NCBI GenBank assembly: GCA_029783825.1
Contig: JAREIK010002266.1
Coordinates: forward strand, 112,014-176,013
Direction of reading: 5' to 3'
Source: Sapria himalayana
Lineage: Eukaryota; Streptophyta; Magnoliopsida; Malpighiales; Rafflesiaceae
Length of the DNA stretch: 64,000 nucleotides
The notes beneath the pieces were generated by a model, which saw only the letters and a program-made list of their open reading frames with translations, was not told where the DNA came from and did not search any database. The number at the start of each line of letters is the position of its first letter. Position 1 is the first letter of the stretch. Positions 50,887-61,796 of this stretch are shown piece after piece. A program made the position numbers and the translations under genes.

Positions 50887-51102
50887 TATTACGGAAAAAT
50901 TAGGTGAAGCTCACCTAGCCCACATCAAAAATCTCTTTGGGATTTCCTAATTTGATTTTCTATAAAATATGGTTCCTCATCCTTTAAGAATCATCCCCAA
51001 AAACCTCAATTTCCTTTTACGAGTATTTTGCTTATTGGGTATTTATTGTCTTAGGATTGAGTTTTTTATTTTTAAATTATTACGAGTTTTATTTTATTTG
51101 AT
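50887..51102 (+). mobile_element. 3' LTR of the Ty1/copia element
   Basis: Begins TATTACGG, a mutated TGTTAC, and ends about ATTTTATTTGA near 51101. It aligns along its length with the 5' LTR at 46708-46922. A purine-rich stretch (AAAAAGTAAAAAAAGTGA, 50852-50870) before it is the likely polypurine tract. Confidence 0.75.
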
Positions 51103-51245
51103 AAAAATTATAAATGCAACTAGCAATGCTGATTACACCTTTTTAGAGTATCCATTGAAGCTTAAAATATCATATTTAGATTTTGAATATTATCACATCA
51201 TTGATCATAATATGCTATATATTACCATGTTATCAATCAACAAAT
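51103..51245. repeat. Right copy of the ~145-bp direct repeat flanking the copia element
   Basis: Counterpart of 46563-46707. The overlapping frame at 50969-51250 merely spans LTR and repeat. Confidence 0.8.
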
Positions 51246-51889
51246 TGTAAGTTTATCAGAGCCTTTTTCCATTAGGATAGTGTTATGACTTTATTATAGT
51301 GTCAAACTTTATAATTTGGGATACAATCCCTAAGACTCGTTGGATGATTGTTTTCGTCCAATAGAGTATTTAATAACTATACGGATTATACAAGTAGTAA
51401 AGATTAACAATCCAAATATCAATTTCACATAAATTATATTGACAACTTGACCAACCAATAGTGAATTTACTATTTAAATTGAGTAAATAAACTTGAATTT
51501 CAAACAGATACTTAATTTATATGAATAGCTCACTTTCTAATGTATGATGAAATTTTTTTAGTATTTACGTAATATTATACTTGATTTTAATACAAAAAAA
51601 TAGATTGATGTAAAAATACTCTAATACTCTATTAGCATATAATATAATTTTTATTTTTAGATTATCACAAAAATAATGGTTCACAATATCGGTTGACTCT
51701 CATGTTGCTAAATTGAAGTGACAATATATAAACATCATATAAATTGATGTGACAATCATCTTAAACATTGAGTGTTTCCATCAACATACATAAAAAACAA
51801 AAAAAAATTACAATACACTAATCATGTTGGTACGTACAAGTTTAAAACATCAAACTTTAAAAAAATAACATGAAACATCTTCAAGATCA
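51246..51889. other. Unassigned AT-rich interval
   Basis: No open frame or repeat recognised beyond a short local duplication of AATTGA(A/T)GTGACAAT near 51712 and 51740. Confidence 0.5.
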
Positions 51890-52836
51890 TATTAAAGATG
51901 TCACTTTGTTATCATATTGTCTAAATATATATTATAGTGATAGTCTCATCTCGGACCTTCTCACTGAGAAAAAAATTGTTAATCTCGATATGTTTTGTTA
52001 ATTCATGAAATATTAAATTTGAGATCATATATTTCATTGTCGGACTATCACAAAAAAATAAAAAAAAATGAATATTTTATCTTGTCAAATAAGTGTTAAA
52101 TTCAGATTATTTCTCAAATAATGGTCATCATTGCTATGAATTCTATTTTTAAATTAAATCTCAAGAATAAGTATTTGTCTTTTACTTGTCTAAAAGACAA
52201 GATTACCACCAAAAAAAGTACAAAACTTTGTGTTCTATCTCCTCTCGATAAAAGCTGATGCCTGTAAATGTCTGACTAACTACGAATACTTCTAATTACT
52301 AAAAGAAATCACAAACCTAATAGACTACTTTATATACCTTAGTATACAAAAACTTATGTTTAGGTGAACATGAATCTACCATAGGTCCACAAAAAACTTA
52401 GAAATAACTAACTATATTAATTTTTATAATATATTTATTCGAGTAATAATTAGATAGTTAATCTTTCATATGATTCTCTTATGAGTAGTATATTCAATTA
52501 TAAGGATCACAGCAAAAGTAAAATTGATATTTACATTGATAGGTATAACTATTTGATTAGAACCCAAAAGTCAAACTCATATAATAATACCAAGCGCTTA
52601 CTTTCTCTATGACAAGGCAATACCTCTTCTTGAGTAAGCAACCTATATATCAAGAAAAAATATGAATCTCGCAAGATCCTTCATTAAGAACTATGACTAA
52701 AGATACTTATTAAATTAGTGATTCATAAGTTATCATCTTATTATCAAAATATCATATACATACACAATAAGCAAAAAACATTCTTTCATTCGAGCTCCTC
52801 CAGATAAACAAAAAAAAATTATAACATATCAATGTA

Positions 52837-53183
52837 AAAAGGTGGCAAATGAGTCATGTCGGCCCAATTTTGAAAACAGGCCATGTCATGCCGGTATGCC
52901 TCTAAAAGAGGACAATCCAACATGGCTCATACCGAGCCACGGGTAGGTTAGGTCCAAGCTAGGCTAGTTCAAGTCTAGATTAGCTTGGTTTGGTCACCTG
53001 GGTCAAAACCAACCCACACAAGCCACGTGTTGAGTCATGTCATGCCTCATATTTTGTGGCATGTTGTTTAGAAACCCTAGCTTGACACTAGATGATCCAG
53101 GTTCCAAGCTAGCTCATAGCCCACACTGGCTGCACGCATAATTCTAATTGAGTAGGGATGACCCAACCTATTTTCCACCACTG
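52837..53183. mobile_element. hAT-like MITE inside the antisense copia relic, about 0.34 kb
   Basis: GC-richer insert with inverted edges GGTGGCAAATGAGTCATGTCGG (from 52841) and GGGATGACCCAACCTATTTTCCACC (to 53179). It contains family vocabulary such as GGCCATGTCATGCCGG and CACGGGTAGGTTAGG. Comparison with 15395-15445 shows copia sequence resuming on both sides. Target octamers near the edges match only about 5 of 8, so the exact ends are uncertain. Confidence 0.6.
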
Positions 53184-54319
53184 TGAATCAAAATGAGGTG
53201 AATATTTATTAAAATATCACAAATCAATCTAAAAATAGCTATTAAATGAGGTGAATATTTAGTCAATAAAATATTTTCTGCAATCTAAAAACTATTTGAT
53301 TATATTACTCTAAATCCAAATTGCTACTCTATACCTTATCAAGGTTACCATGAAAAAGAAATTTTCTTCATATCTAACTGGCGTATCCTCTATCATTGAG
53401 ATGTTATAAAAATGAAAATTCACATGGATATTATCTTAGCCATTATAGAGAATATTATTATAATTCATACTAAATATCTAAGAAAATTTCCTCAGTATAA
53501 GCCTCATCTTAAGACAATCTACCTTTCCTTCTATATATGATATCCCGGCCATATCTTCACAGTGAACATTTATCTATAGCAAATGACAACTTTCCCATAC
53601 TTCATGACACTAATACCCAAATCACATTGGAGTGAATAATATTTATCTCTTCCAATATGGTATTACACTATTATATGTAAGATAGTACCTCATGATTAGA
53701 CTTGAGTATTCTAATACTATCAAAAAAAATATTAACAAAAATAAAAAAATAAAAAAAATATGTTTATGACAATAGATGTGAGATTGAGTGCTAAGTACAA
53801 CTTATTTATCTCTTTCAGATAGTGATCACATGGTAAAAACCAGAAGAATTAGATACTAGATCATCTGCTCCTCGATAAACTCTTCTCTAATATGAGTAGG
53901 TTGTGTATGTCTCCTCCTACTAGCATAGGTCATAAATCCTCGATGGTCAAGTCTCCTAATCTCTACTCATCATGGATCTACACTAAAGTAGACTTATAAG
54001 TTACTATATCATCTGAACTAAAGTGCGATTCCTCTTCTGGAAAACCTTGATCTCTCAAAAATTATCAAATTTTGTACATATTGATACATAAGATAGTTTC
54101 ATAAGAATATTATCATAATATGAATAAATAAATTCAAAATTAGAAGATGAGTGACTATATATAATAGCTAAAAATCCAAGTGAGATTAATGAAAAGTTAG
54201 AAAAAATAACAGATTCAAATATACCTTTTGGACTTTTACTCATCAAAGGATCACTAAAAATACCTCATACTTAAACAAAATAATATCAGTACTCATTTAA
54301 ATTATATCAATCTCGTGTA

Positions 54320-54640
54320 AAAATACATGTATTATTTTTAAGTATTGGAATATCCAATAAAAATATAACTCAATGCCATGTATGTCAAATTATCTCATCG
54401 TGTGAAGAGATCTTGAATAAAACAAATTCTCTTAAATCTTGTGGGACATGCCAAACCATTTATTTCCATAACAATAAAATACTTGTATCATTTATAAGTA
54501 TTAGAATATCCAAAAAAAATACAACTCAATGCTCAATGCGACAATTTATCTCGTCCTGAAAAAAATTTTGAACAAAACAAATACTCTCAAATCTTATGAG
54601 GCATGCTAAATCATCTCTTTCCATGATACATTATCTAAAA
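54320..54640. repeat. Tandem duplication, period about 156 bp, in copia relic
   Basis: AGTATTGGAATATCCAATAAAAATA at 54341 recurs as AGTATTAGAATATCCAAAAAAAATA at 54497. The AACTCAATGC..., CAAATTATCTCATCGTG / CAATTTATCTCGTCCTG and TGTGGGACATGC / TATGAGGCATGC phrases follow at the same spacing. Confidence 0.85.
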
Positions 54641-54660
54641 TCATATGCACTAAAAAAGAA

Positions 54661-54979
54661 TAAAAAATAATATTCAGTTAATGAGATATTTTATAATTAA
54701 AACAATATCTCTCTAAATTATTTTGCAATACTCCTCCAAATAGGCGTGTTTGAGCTATAACCCTAAATTTTTGGGACACCTCAATTCAACAATAACTCTA
54801 ATTTGAGATGTCCCAATTCAGCACCTGAATGATTTTTTGAGACACTTAATAATACAAAACATCCTACAATATTGAACATAGAAGATAAAATTAGGATTTC
54901 AGAAAATCAAATTGATATTCCAAAGTTGTAATTCATGCACCACCACATTGTCATTTCCCTACCAATGCTCTACCATCAC
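54661..54979. other. Short interval between copia relic and hAT element
   Basis: AT-rich, with TTGAGACACTTAATAATAC-like phrasing. 54930-54979 (ATGCACCACCACATTGTCATTTCC) is the left target flank of the hAT insertion. No gene. Confidence 0.5.
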
Positions 54980-56089
54980 TAGAGGTTTCAAACGGGTCGT
55001 GCCAACCCAGCCCAAGGCACGGCACGAAAATAACCCATGTATGTGCTCGTGTCGTGCCAAAGCCAACCGGGCCACATGTTGGGCCAAGCACGGCCCAGTA
55101 CCAAGGCCCGTAGGCATGGTATCTCGGCACGAGCCGAGATATGCCCCGAGCCCAAACAACAACCCAATGCCCCGACTTGAACCCGATAAAGCGAGGCCGA
55201 ATCCCAACTAATCCGAAAGTTCAATCAGACCAGAACCCGACCCACAATCTTTTTCAGCCCGAGTCCGAGGCCTGATTCCATATTTTCATTCCATTCCAAG
55301 AGCAAATACTTCTGCAATGAGAATCATTTAGGTCGATTCAACAGTCAAATCAATCCAATGGTAAAAAAAAATTAATGTAAACCATTAGATTTGCATCCAA
55401 CGACTATGGAGCATGAATCCGACGACCCTAAAAATTCTGCCTATTTTTTAATTATTAAAAATTTAAAAAAAAATCTAAAAAATACTTTTTTAAAAAAAAA
55501 TTCTAATGATCTATAAAATCTCCCCTCCTCATTTTAAGATTTGTTTTTTTTATATAAATTTTTTGGCTCTTACTCTTCTCTCTCTCTCTCTAATTTTTTC
55601 TCTCTCAAGATTTCGACATTTTACATTTCGACCTTCGAGACTCAGCTTTGGCCTTTGGTGTGGATTATGGTGGGTGTGTGGTGCGGATATATAAAAACTA
55701 AAGTTTAGGCATTTTGATTTACTCGTATTTTTTTATTTATTAGTTTTTTAAGTTTTAAAGTTTAAAATTTAAAAAATTATGCTCTCTAGTCTAATCTCTC
55801 TCTCTCTCTGCTCTCTAATCTAAAAATTAAAAAAAATTAAAAAATAACAAATAAGAATTTAAATAAGGAGAATAAAATTAATTTTAATTTAGAAAAATAA
55901 AAATCCTACAAAAAGGTCCAAGAGTGCTAAAACTTTGGTTTCTCCGGTTACTTCGACCCAAATATCTAAAAAATAAAAAACTAAATAATTTCAGTAATTT
56001 AGACTCACTTTAATATAATAAAATAAAAAAAATTTAAAGATAATGAAAAAAAATCGACACGGTACAAATATTGTAAAAAAATTTAAACT

Positions 56090-57965
56090 ATAAGAGCTCT
56101 TGTGTAACTTGACATCTTAAGAGACATACCAAATTATGCATCAAAAAATATAATGTTTTAGATCATAGGCAAACCCAACTCAGCGTCAGCGATGACTTTT
56201 TTGAAGCTAGATCTAGTTCAGTCTCAAATTTTACCAACTTCATATGTCACAACGAGTTGAGAAGGAAAGATATGTCCAAACTGACCACCATGATGGATCT
56301 TCTGATTAGATTTTCGGAGAATCCAAAAGTAGTCAGTAATCATGCTGACATATTTTTAGTCTGGATATCATAGGATTCCTATGTCAACATTTAGGAACGA
56401 CATACTAAAATATTATAAGTTAGAAAAATAAATAATAATTAATAAATTTATGTAATATAATGGAATAGTATCCGTAAAGACCGATATATGAACGAGTGAT
56501 GATGATGTATTTTATGCATACCTCACCACCTACTATGTAGATTCTAAATGGATATTAAATAAAAAATTTTAATATTCTCTGAGATTCTTCATCCTCATGA
56601 TGACCCTGCCATTTTTGAATGCATCATAAAATATTTAGAGAATATAAAATTCAAAATAAATTTTTTGTATCACATTCGATAATATATCTAATAAGAGAGT
56701 AGTGATTAATATGTTTATTAAGAATATTAGAGATGAACCATTAGAAGAAATTTTACATATTAGATGCATATGTTACGTGATTAACCTAATTGTACAAGCG
56801 GTGATGAAGGTGTGTGCCCTCGCTTTAGAAAACAAATATAACTCACTAAAATATATTTGCACGTCATATAAACAAGATGAGTTCGATAATCACTGTTTGT
56901 TTGCGAATCTTAAGAAAAAAAATTTCAATTAAATGTGAGACGCCATTAAAATTACACTTATCTGATATTGAAGTTATGTGTTGGATACGAACACATGATA
57001 TCCGATTACGCCAATAGTAAGATTGACGAACTTATTATTGACGACACTGACGGGACTATAGAAATTTCATTTATGAAATTCCTAAAAATTTTTATTATAT
57101 AACAAATGTGTTCGTCAATTTATACTCTCACGACTTATATTACACTCAGGTACATATGCAATATTAGTAACATATTAAGAAGTATCAAGATGACCCAACA
57201 CTTAGCGATATAATTATAGAGATAATAACCAAATACTTAAAATATTAGTCCACCATTTTATCCCTTTATTGTCTTGTTGCTGTATTAACCCTAGGATTTA
57301 TGTAAAAGAGGTGAAAAAATATTTTGACTTGTATTTCCTCGTGCATGACCCTTGAAGACACACCTGAAAGATTCATCCACGAGAAGTGACTGAGCTGTTT
57401 ACATAGTACGATAATAAGTATAGTAATAGTAGTAGTGAGACTCTGAGTATGAACATGAATACCATATTCGGAGATGAGTTTTTCATTCAATTAATGAGAG
57501 GAAAATGACAATGTGAACCATCGAATAAGAGCAAGCTGTTTCGGTACTTAAATACAGATTACTACTCAATCATATCATTATCTGATACTAAGAATTTTGA
57601 TATATTATAGTATCGAGACACGAGATCATACCAGTCTACCTTTCCCGTAATATCTAAGATGACACTAGAACTACTAACTCCTCCAGTATCGAGCATAACA
57701 TCGGAGTCTATTTTTTCTATTGCAGTAAATATAATTTCGGATAAGAGTCTATTTTTTCTATTGCAGTAAATATAATTTCGGATAAGAGATTTAGATTATA
57801 TCCAGATATTGTTGAGACTTTAGCATGTATGAAGGATTTAGAGAATTCAAGCTTGAGTAAACAAGATTATGCTGGGACTGCAACAAAAATGGAAGAGTTA
57901 ATTGCTGATGATGATACATGTGATACTAATATTGAGGATGATATAATAATTGATGACGTTGACGA
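56090..57965 (+). pseudogene. hAT transposase pseudogene
   Basis: In a broken plus-strand frame, 56104-56150 reads C-T, stop, HLKRHTKLCIKKYNVLD, the second half of a BED zinc finger (consensus TSHLKRHLxxC). RRKDMSKLTTMMDLLIRFSE follows near 56250-56310. 56702-56932 is an open stretch containing NIRDEPLEEILHIRCICYVI and NLIVQ, the conserved RCxxHxLNLIVQ block of hAT transposases, with the usual H as Y. Near 57640-57745, STFPVISKMTLELLTPPVSS and ITSESIFS match the C-terminal dimerisation block (PVSTVASESAFSTGG). A 41-bp tandem duplication follows directly and shifts the frame. Acidic codons (DDD, EDDIIIDDVDD) end near 57968. No intact product. Confidence 0.85.
57704..57785. repeat. 41-bp tandem duplication in the hAT dimerisation region
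   Basis: GAGTCTATTTTTTCTATTGC starts at 57704 and again at 57745; the two 41-bp units appear identical. 41 is not a multiple of three, so the frame is shifted. Confidence 0.95.
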
Positions 57966-58594
57966 TTAACAATTAATTACTTTGACGGTTGAAGATTGTT
58001 GGATTGTGACAATTATGTCCCATATTTAATTTTAATTTACTCATTTATATTTTATTTATGTTTTTTTAATTTTTATTTGTAATATTACTTTAAGTCTTGA
58101 GTTTATGTATTTGTGAATTGATGCATTTGATGCTTGAAACTTGAATATTAATTTTTTATGAATTATCATTTTGCATTGGTTTTTAATTTTTATTCATATT
58201 TAAGTTTTAATATTTTATTAATTCATACACTTACACTAATACACATTTAGTTTTATTTATGTTGATCATCTTTATTATAATAAATAAACTTAATATTTTA
58301 TTAATTTAAAAAAATAAAAATTTAAAATTTAATTATTTATTTATAGTTAACTATTAACATTAACTAATTACTAAAAAGAATAAAAACAACTTTTAAAGTA
58401 TTAAAAATATATAAATATAAATTAAATACTAATCTAAATAAAAATTTATTAAATATTAAAACTAATTGGTACGAGCCCGACCTGGCGCATTTTCTTAACA
58501 TGTCGAGCCAGGCTCGACACGATGGCCCGGTTATGCCACCTAAAATTGAGCCAAGCTAGCCTGGACCGACCCGTTTGAATCCTCTACCCATCAC

Positions 58595-60861
58595 ACCACG
58601 GACACATTGCTCTGACCCTTTACACACTCTGTCGATGCAGTGGTCATCAATGCACAACAACTATACACAGTATTAATGCACAATAATTGTGCAAGATTTC
58701 TTCTTCCAGAAGGTGTGTGCACTATGCCGGTGTAGTACACATATTTCTCTTACAAGAATAGTAATCCTTCAATATCATTTTGTTACCATGTATAAACTCA
58801 AGAATATAGAAAATTAATAAAAATACTCAATAATCAAATACATACATATAATTCGAATATATAATAGGCATCTCTTATTGGAGCAGCCTACACATTAAAT
58901 GTTCTCATCAACATAACAAAAAAACAAACACAAAAACTAAAAAAATTACACACATATCGTTTTATTTTTAGAGATTAGTTGTTTATACTATTTTCATTAT
59001 CATTGTAATATGATATTGAAGCTTAGGCAACAACTAATATCGTTGTCTCACCACATTGTTGGAGACAACCATCTACATCACCATGTCACTGCATTAGCAT
59101 GACCACCCATAGCAACACAAGACTATGACAATTGCTCAAGTAATGCAATTTTCAATGTAAATGTGAATCATCATTAAATGAATGTTTTGATAATAATTGA
59201 CATGAAAACATAATCATATTAAATGTGAATCAACACAAGACTATGCCAATTAGCATGGCCACCATGCAATTTTCAATATAAATGTGAATCATCATCCAAA
59301 TACAGCAACTACCCGAAGAAAGAAATGAGTATTCATCTTATGTTTTACTATGAGGATTCCTAGCGAGTATAGTGAGAATCCTTTCCTAGTGTAAATACTC
59401 TGGATTATATGATAAAACAAGTCATGAAGTTTGACAAACTTTCAAACTTAAAGATTCCGGCTGATTTACTATTAATCAAGAGATACACAGCTCATCTGAT
59501 TATATGAGAAATTTGAAAGTAGCATAATTATGTCAAAATTAAAAACATCTAATTTTCAGTGGATGAAATTATTTTTTAGGTTTACGAGCTTATCAAGATA
59601 ATTCAATAGTTTTGCAGACCCAAGGTTAAGAGAATAAGAACACTCACGCCTTGTGTACCAATTTGCACTCTAACATTGTAAATATTGCACATCAACCCAC
59701 ACAAAATCCCTACGCAAAGATTGTGTACCAATTTGCACAAAATTATAAGTGCACTATGCACCGTGCACTTCACCACAAATTCAACCCATAGCTTACTCTG
59801 ATACCATATAGAAACTCATTCATGCAACAAATAATGTAACACTTGGATCATAAAACTTATACAAGCATTTCTCGTATATAACAAGTAAATCCTAATTATA
59901 GCATCTCATAAGATGAGTCCTCTAATCAATATAATAATAAAACAAAAAATATACTAATTATAGTGAAATTGTAAATTTTAAAAACTACAATAAAATATAT
60001 ATTATTTTAATTTATCATATTTAAAGAAAGACATAATATGAATATTTTTTTTCTTCAAATTGTGATTAATAATCTCTTCTCTTTAATTATGTTTGATTCT
60101 CAATAATTCAATATTATAATTTTAGTTTATTATATAAAATATATTTTTGTATAAAATCCTGATTAATTATCAATAACATCCGATCTAGAGAACAAAAAAA
60201 TTACGAAAATATTATACTGATTGATTGACAACTATAAAAATCTGCAAGTATACATACACAATACATAATTTTTTTTGTTTTACTTTTATTTTATATAGTA
60301 GAGTTATAGAGAAATGAAATTTTTTTCCTCAACTCTTATATTTATAAATTCTAATAAGTAATAAATATATTCTATTTATTTTAATAAAAAATTAATATTT
60401 TAGTTATTTAATTTATATAATAATAACTAAACTAAAATATCCAAAAATAATGTCTCCGAGTCCTAATCTTGAATCTCTCCAAACACAAAAAATTTAAACT
60501 TAATAAAAAACATAAACATAATTAAAAACACCTAATATTAGACCCACTTTAACATAATATAGTTCACTCTCATCTCTATAAAAACATATTAATGGATCCA
60601 CTTTAACAAATTTAAATAAATACATATAATATAGAAGCCAAAAATTTTATGAATATTATATATACACACACACACACACACCAAAATTTGAGATGAAATT
60701 GGAAATCTAAAAAGGCATGAAATAATTTATAAAAAAATATGATTTATTAGATGTAAGGTAGCTAACAAGTAAGACGAAATAATCCTTTAGCTTATGATGG
60801 ACCAATGACAAAATAAAAAAATCAAAAAATTCCATCAAGTATTAAATTTATTTATCAGTCA
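58595..60861. other. Unassigned interval with repeat traces
   Basis: 58595-58760 is the right flank of the hAT insertion, with CA-rich phrases. 59117-59310 contains a diverged local duplication (CACAAGACTATG(A/C)CAATT; AATGCAATTTTCAAT(G/A)TAAATGTGAATCATCAT). 59640-59790 repeats TTGTGTACCAATTTGCAC twice. 59880-60860 is AT-rich with (CA)n at about 60663-60681. No gene. Confidence 0.55.
59797..59811 (-). other. Antisense LTR-retrotransposon primer-binding site
   Basis: ACTCTGATACCATAT is the complement of TGGTATCAGAGT, the tRNA-Met primer site. On the minus strand it implies a 5' LTR to the right (from about 59812) and an internal region to the left. No LTR pair was confirmed. TTGTTACCATGTATAAACTC near 58780 may be a second decayed one. 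Confidence 0.5.
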
Positions 60862-61403
60862 TGTTGTGAGCAAGATATACTTTAGTATTAAATCAACATC
60901 CAAACTGGAATAATTTGACAAGTGGCATGTATCTATTACAAAGCATGACAAAGAATCAAAACTAAACTAATTTGAAAAGTAGCATGCTCTTATTGGGAGA
61001 ATGACAATATATTTTATGCCTTCTTTTATGCTCTTTATATAAGGAATTTTTTTTAAATAATTAGTGGCTTTTTATTTTCATTCAAGCCTATAAATAGAGC
61101 ACCTTTGTATAAAATAAAATCAGATTTTAGAATACAAATACATTCCATTTAAAAGGTTCTTTCACTTTATTCTTAAAATTACTAGTTTAGTAAATTTAAT
61201 TTTATTTATATTTGATTAATTTTCAAGACTAATAGAAAATTTTAATATTAATTAAACTCATACCTTTTTATATCCAAGTATTTACTTTATTAAGCAAGGG
61301 GGTTGGAACAACAAAGTACTTAATCAAACTACAAATTGAGTCTTGGGAAATAGGTTCAAGCATATTTGTGCGAATGCATCATTGTTAGATTGAGATCGTA
61401 TCA
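60862..61403 (+). mobile_element. Putative 5' LTR of a Ty3/gypsy element
   Basis: The right end is set by the primer site at 61407. A TATA box, CCTATAAATAGAGCACC, lies at 61087-61103, where an LTR promoter would be. A start at TGTTGTGAGC (60862) is plausible but unconfirmed, because the 3' LTR lies outside the window. Confidence 0.45.
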
Positions 61404-61406
61404 GTT

Positions 61407-61418
61407 TGGTATCAGAGC
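61407..61418 (+). other. Primer-binding site, exact tRNA-Met type
   Basis: TGGTATCAGAGC, a perfect match to the plant initiator tRNA-Met primer-site consensus. Confidence 0.85.
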
Positions 61419-61796
61419 AAAACTTGGGATTTGGTTCTCCTATTTCAATTCCTTCTTATCTCATCTATTTTTCATCTATATTAAAAAAAATATTCAAAAC
61501 AAATGAAATAATATATATATATATAATATATATATATGTATAAGTATGTATGTATGTATATATTTCAGCATTCTTGCTTAGAAAACATTTTGATTTGTTC
61601 TCTAGCTTTAATTTCCAATTTCTTGATGTTTATAAGTTTGTGTATTTTAAAGCTACAACTTATTTTAATTGATTGATTTATTTTTTGTGGTGATTGAAAC
61701 TTACTTTTATTTAATTTAAAAAAAATTTATGTTCTATCCTTTCAATTTGTTGAGAATAAACACGTGAGGTAGAAAATTATTTCTTTATTTTAACCA

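Larger units (their letters stand above)
51890..54660 (-). mobile_element. Ty1/copia retrotransposon relic (antisense): RNase H, RT, linker
   Basis: Same family and orientation as the relics at 8.1-10.6 and 15.1-18.1 kb. 52190-52260 corresponds on the minus strand to the RNase H phrase around KSKKQ..V. 52660-52840 and 53185-53400 follow 15250-15620 (RT). 53480-54060 follows the linker at 15700-16260. 54290-54640 follows 16360-16520. All frames are broken. It is interrupted by a hAT-like MITE at about 52837-53183. Confidence 0.55.
54980..58586 (+). mobile_element. hAT transposon with both ends and decayed transposase, 3.6 kb
   Basis: The left end is TAGAGGTTTCAAACGGGTCG and the right end is CGACCCGTTTGAATCCTCTA, a long inverted pair. 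Flanks ACCATCAC (54972-54979) and CCCATCAC (58587-58594) match at 7 of 8, the 8-bp hAT duplication. A GC-rich 5' block (to about 55280) and a CT-rich leader (55575-55610) precede transposase remains. The element served as the reference for three other copies in the window. hAT transposases excise and reinsert DNA by cut and paste. Several stops and a 41-bp internal duplication make this one inactive. Confidence 0.9.
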
